Origin: UBA5976 sp037137575
Lineage (GTDB): Bacteria > Actinomycetota > Actinomycetes > S36-B12 > UBA5976
Direction: 5' to 3'
DNA: 64,000 nt
NCBI GenBank assembly: GCA_037137575.1
Contig: JBAXKB010000003.1
Location: 1-64,000 of the forward strand
Shown: positions 8,247 to 15,298 of the stretch, in pieces
Numbering within the stretch: the first letter of the stretch is position 1
Layout: every line of letters begins with the position of its first letter
Translations under genes and position numbers: made by a program
The notes under the pieces: generated by a model
Told to the model about the DNA's origin: nothing
The model's database searches: none
The model's input: the letters and a program-made list of their open reading frames with translations, nothing else

Positions 8247-9047
8247 ATGACACCTAATGTTGAATTAATTGGCGCCGAACCGCTTGATAGCCAAGTAATT
8301 AGTGATTTTCTGCGCGAATTCGGCGGTTTATGGAATCAACTGGAAGTTTTTTCGACTGTGGATTCAACAAATACAGAATTGGCCCGCAATATTTCTGCAG
8401 TGGGATCTGGCCATGGGCGGATACTTGCCGCAGAAGAGCAAACTGGCGGCCTTGGGCGACTTGGGCGAGATTGGAGCACCGAACACGGCAAGGGAATCGC
8501 ACTGAGCCTTGGGGTTGATGCAAGTGACGTTGACCACGACTTAACAGCGCTGCCACTCATAGTTGGCGTAGCAGTTATTAGGGCATTGGCGCTTGTCGGC
8601 GTATCAGCCACTTTGAAGTGGCCAAACGATATCGTATTTCTAAATGTGGATGGGTCCGTGCGAAAGTGCGGGGGAATACTCGTGCAAAGAATTGAGCATG
8701 CACTTGTCATCGGGATCGGACTCAATGTCATGCATAGCGTTTCGCAGCTTCCAACTCCACTAGCGACATCGTTGCTAGTGGAAGGTCATGCGGTGTCTCG
8801 AAATGAATTAGTCGCTCGGATAATCAGGGAGATTGAATCTGCGTTAACGCAACCTGGGCAGTGGATTAAAGATTACTTAGCGGTGTGTTCATCAATCGAT
8901 CGCGAAGTGATCGTGCATCAGCTCGCTGGCGAGAAACTTCAAGGTAAAGCAATTTCGGTATTGCCCAGTGGCGCATTAGTTTTGGCAACAGATGATGCGC
9001 AAATTGAAGTAACTATTGGCGACGTTGAGCACGCAACAATTAGTTAG
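8247..9047 (+). CDS. birA: Biotin--protein ligase
   Basis: Activates biotin with ATP and attaches it to the carrier lysine of the acyl-CoA carboxylase. It has 266 residues. The N-terminal VFSTVDSTNTELAR, the biotinyl-AMP loop GGLGRLGRDW and LKWPNDIV are the family motifs. The loop differs from the usual GRGRRGR but keeps the central Arg. There is no N-terminal helix-turn-helix, so this is the non-repressor class usual in actinobacteria. I chose the ATG at 8247 because the family begins shortly before VFSTVDST and a TACCCT -10 element precedes it by six bases. A start at 8181 would overlap the divergent beta-subunit gene. The 3' end overlaps the convergent GtrA gene by eight bases. Confidence 0.93.
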   Translation: MTPNVELIGAEPLDSQVISDFLREFGGLWNQLEVFSTVDSTNTELARNISAVGSGHGRILAAEEQTGGLGRLGRDWSTEHGKGIALSLGVDASDVDHDLTALPLIVGVAVIRALALVGVSATLKWPNDIVFLNVDGSVRKCGGILVQRIEHALVIGIGLNVMHSVSQLPTPLATSLLVEGHAVSRNELVARIIREIESALTQPGQWIKDYLAVCSSIDREVIVHQLAGEKLQGKAISVLPSGALVLATDDAQIEVTIGDVEHATIS

Positions 9048-9477
9048 TCGAATCTTGCGGCAAGAACACCCACTTGCGGTAACTCCAGAATCTAAACAGA
9101 GTGCCAAAAATTAAACCTACGGCGTTTCCGCTGACGTTGTCGGCCAAGGGGCTGGTGAAACCCAATAAGTAGTGGCTAATCGCCAGGCAGGTCAATTGAA
9201 TCCCCATTCCTACCCCGTTTAGCACGACAAACAGCAGGTATTCGCGGCGGTAGGAAGTTCGAGCGCGATTCCTAAAAGTCCAGAATCTATTTCCGAAATA
9301 AGCAAAAGTGGTTGCCACAATTGCGCTAATTGTTTTGGCGGTAAGGGGCTTTTCAGAAAGCGAATTATGTAAAAGTAAATTGAAAATTGAGACATCAATG
9401 ATGTACGCAACTAGTCCAATAGCTCCGAATTTTGCCACTTCATTTTTGAGCCGGTTGTAAATACCGCGTATGTCCAC
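9040..9477 (-). CDS. GtrA-family membrane protein
   Basis: Small four-helix membrane protein of the GtrA/DPMS family (145 residues), thought to help move or present polyprenyl-linked sugars for cell-surface polysaccharides. Helices lie at about 17-37, 44-62, 79-103 and 111-132. Family features are FGAIGLVAYIIDVSIFNLL near the N-terminus, FGNRFWTFRN in the first loop and FWSYRKWVF near the C-terminus. The GTG start at 9477 is preceded by TAACCT with a six-base gap, suggesting a leaderless message. A GtrA gene close to birA and the carboxylase genes is also found in Mycobacterium (from memory). The partner glycosyltransferase is not in this window. Confidence 0.85.
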   Translation of the reverse strand: MDIRGIYNRLKNEVAKFGAIGLVAYIIDVSIFNLLLHNSLSEKPLTAKTISAIVATTFAYFGNRFWTFRNRARTSYRREYLLFVVLNGVGMGIQLTCLAISHYLLGFTSPLADNVSGNAVGLIFGTLFRFWSYRKWVFLPQDSTN

Positions 9478-9483
9478 CCATTT

Positions 9484-9489
9484 AGGTTA
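9484..9489 (-). promoter_or_regulatory. -10 element of leaderless GtrA-gene promoter
   Basis: On the minus strand TAACCT lies six bases before the GTG at 9477. No ribosome-binding site is visible. Confidence 0.5.
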
Positions 9490-9511
9490 TCGCTAACTAG
9501 TGGGCTAAAGA

Positions 9512-9560
9512 TGTCGCACGTACATTGTTGCGATAGGTTGAGGGCATCTGATGTGCGACA
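9512..9560. promoter_or_regulatory. Inverted repeat at mtrA promoter
   Basis: TGTCGCAC at 9512-9519 and its exact complement GTGCGACA at 9553-9560 flank a candidate -10 element TAGGTT (9534-9539). The right arm ends directly before the mtrA ribosome-binding site. It could be an operator for autoregulation. Confidence 0.4.
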
Positions 9561-9573
9561 GAGGTGGATTAAC

Positions 9574-10254
9574 GTGTCCCAAAATATTTTGGTGATTGAA
9601 GATGATCAAGCCGTTTCGGAGACCCTTGATTTAATTTTGCAGTCCGCAGGATTTGTAACTTCTTTTTGTTTTGATGGCTCACAAGCCTTGGAAATATTCA
9701 AGAAAACAAACCCAGACTTGATTCTGCTTGATTTAAATTTACCTAACCTAGATGGGTTGGATGTATTTCGCGGTATTCGTGAAGTAAGCGCTGTACCGAT
9801 TATCATTTTGACCGCTCGCGATAATTCAGATGACATCGTCAAAGGATTAGAGCTAGGCGCCGACGATTACATTCCAAAACCTTGGCGAAGCAATGAAGAA
9901 CTCGTAGCGCGAATCAAGTCGAGACTTCGCCCAATTGATGCATCATCTGGCGCGGAATTGAAAATTGGTGATGTCACAATCGATGTAATTGGGCACAAAG
10001 TCCGTCGTGGGGTAACTGTAATTCCACTCACAGTTCTAGAATTCAAAATTTTGACCACACTTGCAAAGCAGCCAGCTAAGGTTTTCACTCGTGAAGCTTT
10101 GCTCGAAGAAGTATGGGATTATCGCCATGCTGCAGATACCCGACTAGTCAATGTTCACATTCAGCGTTTGCGGGCCAAGGTTGAGAGCGATCCAGATAAG
10201 CCAGAAATTATTCTGACTGTTCGTGGTGTGGGTTACAAGGCTGGCCCTGCTTAA
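9574..10254 (+). CDS. mtrA: MtrA-type OmpR-family response regulator, orphan
   Basis: DNA-binding two-component regulator of 226 residues. The receiver domain covers about 4-115: the acidic pair lies in VIEDDQ, the phospho-acceptor is Asp53 in LLDLNLP, and the conserved Lys is in PKPW. A winged-helix domain follows. Its C-terminal half, with VFTREALLEEVWDYRH, RLVNVHIQRLRAKVE and TVRGVGYKAGPA, is very close to Mycobacterium MtrA as I recall it. The GTG start at 9574 is set by GAGGTGG six bases upstream. MtrA normally controls cell-wall and division genes with the kinase MtrB, but no kinase is present here: comFC follows directly. Confidence 0.88.
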   Translation: MSQNILVIEDDQAVSETLDLILQSAGFVTSFCFDGSQALEIFKKTNPDLILLDLNLPNLDGLDVFRGIREVSAVPIIILTARDNSDDIVKGLELGADDYIPKPWRSNEELVARIKSRLRPIDASSGAELKIGDVTIDVIGHKVRRGVTVIPLTVLEFKILTTLAKQPAKVFTREALLEEVWDYRHAADTRLVNVHIQRLRAKVESDPDKPEIILTVRGVGYKAGPA

Positions 10255-10394
10255 TCTAAAGTTTGGCTTAATCAAGTTAAATCTCTCACCAGAGCGATCG
10301 CGCGTATTTTTTTGCCGAGCGATTTTCTAATTCTTTAGTTCGCTCACAGCACTAATTCTGCACAGGTATGACCAAAATTGGTCAGCCGTAGATT

Positions 10395-10457
10395 TTATGC
10401 ATTTGGCTATTAAAGTGATGCCAATTTTTTCATCAATTTTCCCAGCCAAATGCATAA
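10395..10457 (+). repeat. Long-armed inverted repeat around comFC start codons
   Basis: TTATGCATTTGGCT (10395-10408) and its exact complement AGCCAAATGCATAA (10444-10457) could form a 14-bp stem. The 35-base loop contains the in-frame GTG (10415) and ATG (10418) candidate starts. It could control comFC translation. Confidence 0.5.
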
Positions 10458-11014
10458 GATGCTCGCGACTTGGGAATGGACTGTGTGAAATGTGCCGAGC
10501 GAACTTGCTGATTACTAGGGGAGCGGATTTGTATGGCGTTGACCAATGCTGGAGCGCTGGTGCCTATTCAGGTTGGCTTCGCGATGCCGTGCTTTCCTAC
10601 AAGTCTGGTCGAATCGAGTTTCGAGATGGGTTAGTCGAGGTGCTTTATCAAATCCTGCAAACTGCAGATTGCCCTGCACAGTGCATCGTTAACATTCCAA
10701 GCACCATTGACAAGGTGCGTAGTCGCGGCTTCGACACAGTTGGTGAACTTAGCGTCGCATTGGCGAAGCGAACAAAACTACAGGTTCGACCGGTACTAAA
10801 GTTTGCCCGCAAAATTCAAGATCAAGTTGGCCTAAATCGGACAGATCGAGGCGAAAACTTGGACCGTGCTTTCACCGCATCACACGTGGTTCCTAGCCGA
10901 ATCGTTCTAATTGATGATGTTCTCACTACTGGGGCAACAGTTATAGCTGCGGCCCGAACATTGCGACTTTGTGGTGCGAAAAAAATTTATGTCATTTCCG
11001 TGTGCAGAACCTGA
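10397..11014 (+). CDS. comFC: ComFC-like phosphoribosyltransferase-family protein
   Basis: ComF/GntX family, linked in competent bacteria to handling of incoming DNA; its role in actinobacteria is unclear. It has 205 residues from the first ATG. The N-terminal zinc-finger-like segment CIRCSRLGNGLCEMC precedes the type I phosphoribosyltransferase fold, whose PRPP loop is VLIDDVLTTGAT near the C-terminus. RSRGFDTVGELS is also a family motif. The true start could be ATG 10397, GTG 10415 or ATG 10418, and an inverted repeat surrounds these codons. It lies between mtrA and hpf, where the usual mtrB and lpqB would precede it. Confidence 0.88.
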   Translation: MHLAIKVMPIFSSIFPAKCIRCSRLGNGLCEMCRANLLITRGADLYGVDQCWSAGAYSGWLRDAVLSYKSGRIEFRDGLVEVLYQILQTADCPAQCIVNIPSTIDKVRSRGFDTVGELSVALAKRTKLQVRPVLKFARKIQDQVGLNRTDRGENLDRAFTASHVVPSRIVLIDDVLTTGATVIAAARTLRLCGAKKIYVISVCRT

Positions 11015-11039
11015 AAATGTGCGTACGGTATGCATATGA

Positions 11040-11142
11040 CACCCACCCGGGTTCGACCTAGTGAGGCAGGCGCTCTGTTTCAGAGCATTTCTGCAATCTC
11101 GTTTTGCCGGTTAATGGCAAGTATCCCGGGTGGGTGCCTTTT
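11040..11142 (+). ncRNA. Structured RNA element upstream of hpf
   Basis: Long-range pairing of CACCCACCCGGG (11040-11051) with CCCGGGTGGGTG (11125-11136) closes a domain of about 100 bases. Inside are a hairpin GCTCTG-TTT-CAGAGC (11072-11086) and a second TTGCC/GGCAA hairpin (11104-11120). The closing stem is followed by CCTTTTG. A candidate -10 TACGGT at 11024-11029 lies just before it. It may be a cis-regulatory leader of hpf or a separate RNA. The raiA RNA motif, known near hpf genes of Actinobacteria and Firmicutes, is one candidate family, but I cannot confirm a match. Confidence 0.6.
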
Positions 11143-11182
11143 GTAATTGCGGGTCCGCATCCAATAGAAAAAGGGAAAAATC

Positions 11183-11812
11183 ATGAATGAATCAGTACAA
11201 AAAACATCCGCTCCAAGTATCAACGTGGTTATTCATGGCCGACACGCAGTTTTATCAAATCGATTCAAAGAGCATGTGCGCACTAAGTTGATACGCATTG
11301 ATCGCTTCGCGTTAGAAGTTGCTCGCGTTGACGTGGAATTAACTCATGAGGCAAACCCCCGTCAAAGTGATCGGGCTTTCGAAATTGAATTGACCTCAGA
11401 TGGAATTGGTCCGTTTATCCGAGCGAAGGCACACGCAGCCGATAAATACACTGCGTTTGATTTAGCTCATGAACGTTTTGTTGAACAACTTCGCAGAATG
11501 CATGAGCGAGCAAAGTCAATCGAACATCGCCGGCCAAATCCAGGCACTCAATTAATCGAATTACCAACAACAGTTCCTGCGGATAATCAGGTTTCAACGG
11601 AACCAGACGTGGTCTTGGAAAGTGGACCGCTTCAAGTAGCGATAGCGCATCCAAGCGTGCCAAATATCTCGGTTGAACAAGCGGTTGAAAAAATGGAACT
11701 ATCCGGTTTGAAGTTCTTGATTTTTATTGACAGCGCCTCAGGGATCCAAAGTGTGCTTTATCCACGACATGGTTATGACTATGGCTTGATGCAATTAGGT
11801 AAGGCAAGTTAA
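11183..11812 (+). CDS. hpf: Ribosome hibernation promoting factor, long form
   Basis: Binds the ribosome and drives dimerisation into inactive 100S particles during slow growth. It has 209 residues, the long-form architecture. The N-terminal RaiA/HPF domain covers about 10-115 (VVIHGRHAVLSNRFKEHVRT at its start, then KYTAFDLAHERFVEQL). A linker follows, and the C-terminal dimerisation domain covers about 150-205, ending near YPRHGYDYGLMQL. A weak AAAAAGGG ribosome-binding site precedes the ATG. A structured RNA lies immediately upstream and comFC before that. secA, which usually follows in actinobacteria, is not here; capA converges instead. Confidence 0.93.
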   Translation: MNESVQKTSAPSINVVIHGRHAVLSNRFKEHVRTKLIRIDRFALEVARVDVELTHEANPRQSDRAFEIELTSDGIGPFIRAKAHAADKYTAFDLAHERFVEQLRRMHERAKSIEHRRPNPGTQLIELPTTVPADNQVSTEPDVVLESGPLQVAIAHPSVPNISVEQAVEKMELSGLKFLIFIDSASGIQSVLYPRHGYDYGLMQLGKAS

Positions 11813-11877
11813 CGGCGAAATTTGGTAGGCGAGCGCAAAAACTGTTTCTCGTTTTTTGAACTAAAACCTAAGTCGAG

Positions 11878-13044
11878 TTACTTGTTTTCCATAATTGAAA
11901 CGTCTGCGCCCATCGACCTGATGGTCGTTGTGGTTCGGATTAGCGCCTTATGTAACCGAGCTTTGGTTGTGCTTATCCACTTGCCAGTATGGAGCGCTTT
12001 CTTGACATCAAGTATGCGCACCGGGAAATTATCTGTGATTAATGTGGGAGCAAACTCAGCTTTACTGATACTAAAAACATGGTTTTTATTTTCATTGAAG
12101 GTCCAGCGCGTCACTACGCCTTCAGATTTGATTGTTTCTGGTTCACGCTGCGCTGCCGCAAGATTGCCATGCGAATAAATTACCCACATGTTGTCAATCT
12201 TTTCGATCGGTTGCACCGAGTGGGTATGGTCGCCATCAATTAGATCCACTAGCCCCGTCTTAGCAATCGCTTTAGCCAATCCAGTCTGGTATCCATTTGG
12301 ATAGTTGGTGTACTCCGAACCCCAATGCATTTTTAGAATCACTACATCGGCGCCCTGAGTGCGTAGGGCTTTTGCATCGTGTTTAATTTTGTTTAGATTA
12401 ATTTGATTAGCTAACCAAGTTTTTCCCTCAGGATATGAAAATCCATTAAATCCATAGGTGAAAGCCAAAATACCAACTTTTACCGGTCCATTCTTGGTGC
12501 CTACGTCCATGATTAGTAAACGCTTTGATTCGGCTGCACTTCGATAAGTTCCAGTGTGTGCAATTCCTGCTTTGTCTAAATCATCAAGTGTGCGTTTAAT
12601 TCCTGCGCTGCCCGCATCAAAAGAGTGGTTTGAAGTTTGATCGCACATGTCGAAGCCAAGTTTTTTAACTGCTGAAACTATCTGTGGTGGCGAATTAAAT
12701 ACTGGGTAACCCGTGTAATGGCCACCCAGCGCAGCAAGTGGCGTCTCTAGATGACAAAGTGCAAGGTTTGCAGTTTTGGTCATACTTGAAATATCTGCCA
12801 GCTGTGGATAAAAATTCCATTGCCCATTTGTGCCATCTTGAATCGCCTGATTCCATAGCCGCTCATGAAGCAATAGATCTCCACTTGAAACAACTGTGAA
12901 ACTGCGCAAAGGTGCCGCTGCTAACGGTTTGCTAGATGGGCTCTTAGTGGACTTGACTTCAGCTTTTGATGCGCTGCAGGCACTCAAACCTAAAACTATG
13001 CAGAAGCACGCTCCGAGGACTCTTATCAGTTTCAGATTTTTCAT
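11878..13044 (-). CDS. CapA-family lipoprotein (metallophosphatase-like)
   Basis: Protein of the CapA/PgsA superfamily, named for poly-gamma-glutamate capsule synthesis, though many members have other or unknown roles. It has 388 residues. The N-terminus is a lipoprotein signal ending in the lipobox LSAC (Cys23), so it is probably anchored outside the membrane. Family motifs are VVSSGDLLLHERL, CHLETPLA, SNHSFDAG, ILKMHWGSEYT, DGDHTHSVQPIE and YSHGN, with metal-binding Asp, His and Asn residues. The second ATG (13044) is preferred because AAAGG lies six bases upstream, while the ATG at 13050 is too close to it. uppS ends just upstream. No other capsule genes are nearby. Confidence 0.87.
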   Translation of the reverse strand: MKNLKLIRVLGACFCIVLGLSACSASKAEVKSTKSPSSKPLAAAPLRSFTVVSSGDLLLHERLWNQAIQDGTNGQWNFYPQLADISSMTKTANLALCHLETPLAALGGHYTGYPVFNSPPQIVSAVKKLGFDMCDQTSNHSFDAGSAGIKRTLDDLDKAGIAHTGTYRSAAESKRLLIMDVGTKNGPVKVGILAFTYGFNGFSYPEGKTWLANQINLNKIKHDAKALRTQGADVVILKMHWGSEYTNYPNGYQTGLAKAIAKTGLVDLIDGDHTHSVQPIEKIDNMWVIYSHGNLAAAQREPETIKSEGVVTRWTFNENKNHVFSISKAEFAPTLITDNFPVRILDVKKALHTGKWISTTKARLHKALIRTTTTIRSMGADVSIMENK

Positions 13045-13053
13045 TATCATCCT

Positions 13054-13830
13054 TTAGGTGCCGAATCGTCGGTTGCGCATTGCGTAGGCACGCAAGGCTC
13101 GAAGAAAATCAATCTTTCGAAAATTCGGCCAGTACGCTTCGCAGAAATAGAATTCCGAATGTGCACTTTGCCAAAGCAGAAAGCCACTAAGTCTTTGTTC
13201 GCCTGAAGTTCGGATAACCAAGTCTGGGTCCGGCTGACCTTTTGTGTATAGGTGATCGGCGATGTGTTCAACATCTAGCATGTCGGCTAGCTCATCAAGA
13301 GATGTGCCAGCGCTAGCATGCTCTTTAAGTAATGACTTAACCGCATCGACTACCTCACGGCGACCACCGTAACCGACGGCAACGTTAACAATTAAGCCCG
13401 ACTTATTGGCTGATTTTTCTTGCGCATTCTTCAGAGCTTGTGCGGTATGTTCGGGCAGTAGGTCTAGTGCGCCAACTGGGTTGATCCGCCAACGTCCGCA
13501 ATCAGCCAAAGATTCAACAGTATTTTCAATAACTTTTAGCAGTGGCTCAAGCTCTTCGGGTTTGCGGGCCAGGTTGTCCGTTGATAGAAGCCACAGAGTT
13601 ACAACCTCGACATCAACTTCCTCGCACCACGTTAGAAACTCAGAAATTTTGGCACCGCCAGCGCGGTGACCGTGTTCGCTCGAGGAACCTTGGCCAGCAG
13701 CCCAGCGACGATTTCCATCAAGGATTACGCCCACATGATTAGGCAACTGTTCTTTGGGAAGGCGATGGGCTAGTCGGTGTCCGTAGACGTCGTAGGCAAC
13801 ATCGCCGATCAGCGTTTTGAACCTTCCCAT
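13054..13830 (-). CDS. uppS: Cis-prenyltransferase (polyprenyl diphosphate synthase)
   Basis: Adds isopentenyl diphosphate units to make polyprenyl diphosphate, the lipid carrier for peptidoglycan and glycan synthesis. It has 258 residues. The catalytic motif GVILDGNRRWA (Asp for magnesium), TLWLLSTDNLARKPEE and the C-terminal DLVIRTSGEQRLSGFLLWQ and AYWPNF are diagnostic. Actinobacteria often encode two such enzymes, and position near phoH and fum suggests equivalence to the Z-farnesyl diphosphate synthase locus (Rv1086, from memory), so chain length is uncertain. The ATG at 13830 is preceded by TAATGT with a seven-base gap, implying a leaderless message. CapA follows in the same direction. 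Confidence 0.92.
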   Translation of the reverse strand: MGRFKTLIGDVAYDVYGHRLAHRLPKEQLPNHVGVILDGNRRWAAGQGSSSEHGHRAGGAKISEFLTWCEEVDVEVVTLWLLSTDNLARKPEELEPLLKVIENTVESLADCGRWRINPVGALDLLPEHTAQALKNAQEKSANKSGLIVNVAVGYGGRREVVDAVKSLLKEHASAGTSLDELADMLDVEHIADHLYTKGQPDPDLVIRTSGEQRLSGFLLWQSAHSEFYFCEAYWPNFRKIDFLRALRAYAMRNRRFGT

Positions 13831-13837
13831 GCCTGCA

Positions 13838-13843
13838 ACATTA
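13838..13843 (-). promoter_or_regulatory. -10 element of leaderless uppS promoter
   Basis: On the minus strand TAATGT lies seven bases before the uppS ATG at 13830. No ribosome-binding site is seen. Confidence 0.5.
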
Positions 13844-13953
13844 GTGCCAAACAGTTGGCCAAATAGTTGAACTCCCGCAATCTGTTGTTAATAATCATTT
13901 TCGGCGTGGGACATCTTCTGCGAGAAAATTTGGGCGTAGTGTCCGAGATATAA

Positions 13954-13974
13954 GGGTGGAAGGGGAAGCCACCC
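13954..13974. ncRNA. Hairpin with loop AAGGGGAAG upstream of phoH
   Basis: GGGTGG pairs with CCACCC around the nine-base loop AAGGGGAAG. The identical nine-base loop occurs in the hairpin at 63402-63424. CGAGATA precedes both hairpins. Here it lies upstream of the leaderless phoH promoter, so it may belong to a separate small transcript or act as a protein site. Strand is uncertain. Confidence 0.4.
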
Positions 13975-13990
13975 CAGAGTAAAACTGAAA

Positions 13991-13996
13991 TATGGT
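13991..13996 (+). promoter_or_regulatory. -10 element of leaderless phoH promoter
   Basis: TATGGT lies six bases before the GTG at 14003. No ribosome-binding site is present. Confidence 0.6.
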
Positions 13997-14002
13997 GATC
14001 GT

Positions 14003-15298
14003 GTGAGTCAGCGTCGCACATTCGTGTTAGACACAAGCGTCTTGTTATCCGACCCAACTGCCTTGTTTCGATTTGATGAACACGAAGTGGTATTACCGAT
14101 TGTGGTCATCACTGAACTTGAGGCTAAACGCACACACCCCGAGCTTGGGTATTTTGCCCGTTCTGCACTTCGCGCACTCGATGATTTGCGCATCAAATAC
14201 GGACGACTCGATGCCCCAATTCCACTTGGCGAAACAGGTGGCGAATTACATGTGGAACTCAACCACACCGACCCCGAGATTTTGCCCGCAGGTTTTCGCC
14301 TAGGCGATAACGACACCCGTATTTTGGCAGTTGCAAAGAACCTAGCCAATGAGGGTAAGACAGTTGTGCTAGTCAGTAAAGACCTGCCTTTGCGGGTTAA
14401 AGCATCAGCAGTTGGCTTAGAAGCGCAGGAGTATCGCGCTGAAATTGTGCCATCAAGTGGCTGGACTGGCATGACTGAACTCACGGTTACCGCAGACGAA
14501 ATTGACGATCTTTATGAAGAGGAAGTCATAAGCCTTGAGGCGATTCGCGATCTGCCCTGCCACACAGGGGTAGTACTAGCAAGTGAACGCGGAAGTGCAC
14601 TAGGGCGAGTTACTCCTGATAAACAGTTGCGGCTAGTGCGCGGAGACCGAGACGCATTCGGAATTCATGGGCGTAGCGCCGAGCAGCGCATCGCTCTTGA
14701 GCTCCTGTTAGACCCAGAAGTAGGAATTGTTTCGCTTGGTGGACGCGCTGGAACTGGAAAGAGTGCACTTGCATTATGTGCAGGGCTAGAAGCAGTACTC
14801 GAGCGCAGACAGCACCGCAAAGTCGTCGTATTTCGCCCGCTGTATGCAGTTGGCGGTCAGGAACTTGGTTACTTGCCCGGCGGTGAAAATGAGAAGATGT
14901 CACCTTGGGCACAAGCAGTTTTCGACACGCTCTCTGCTGTGGCATCAGCTGATGTAATCGATGAAATTGTTGATCGGGGAATGTTGGAAGTCTTGCCACT
15001 GACACATATTCGTGGTCGCTCCTTACACGACACTTACGTGATTGTTGACGAAGCGCAATCACTTGAACGCAATGTTTTACTGACCGTTTTATCGCGCATT
15101 GGAAAAGGAAGTCGAGTTGTGCTTACCCACGACATCGCACAGCGTGACAATTTACGAGTTGGTCGTCACGACGGAGTGGTCGCGGTAGTCGAAAAACTTA
15201 AAGGTCATTCACTCTTTGCTCACGTGACTCTGACGCGCTCTGAGCGTTCGCCAATTGCAGCTTTAGTTACTGATCTGTTGGAAGAATTGCCGATTTAA
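14003..15298 (+). CDS. phoH2: PhoH-family ATPase with N-terminal PIN nuclease domain
   Basis: PIN-PhoH fusion, a family in which mycobacterial members act as ATP-driven RNA helicase/ribonucleases. It has 431 residues. The PIN domain covers about 6-145, with acidic residues in VLDTSVLL (Asp10), VVITELEAKR and LGDNDTRIL. The PhoH ATPase domain follows, with Walker A GRAGTGKS at 247-254 and Walker B VIVDEAQS, then RVVLTHDIAQRD. The GTG at 14003 is supported by the TATGGT -10 element six bases upstream. It is divergent from uppS, converges head-on with fum with no gap, and matches the mycobacterial phoH2-fum neighbourhood. Confidence 0.92.
   Translation: MSQRRTFVLDTSVLLSDPTALFRFDEHEVVLPIVVITELEAKRTHPELGYFARSALRALDDLRIKYGRLDAPIPLGETGGELHVELNHTDPEILPAGFRLGDNDTRILAVAKNLANEGKTVVLVSKDLPLRVKASAVGLEAQEYRAEIVPSSGWTGMTELTVTADEIDDLYEEEVISLEAIRDLPCHTGVVLASERGSALGRVTPDKQLRLVRGDRDAFGIHGRSAEQRIALELLLDPEVGIVSLGGRAGTGKSALALCAGLEAVLERRQHRKVVVFRPLYAVGGQELGYLPGGENEKMSPWAQAVFDTLSAVASADVIDEIVDRGMLEVLPLTHIRGRSLHDTYVIVDEAQSLERNVLLTVLSRIGKGSRVVLTHDIAQRDNLRVGRHDGVVAVVEKLKGHSLFAHVTLTRSERSPIAALVTDLLEELPI

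Noticed and set aside
11820..11860. Possible terminator between hpf and capA
   Set aside because: A T-run (CGTTTTTTG) is present but only a 4-bp CGAG/CTCG stem precedes it, too weak to call.
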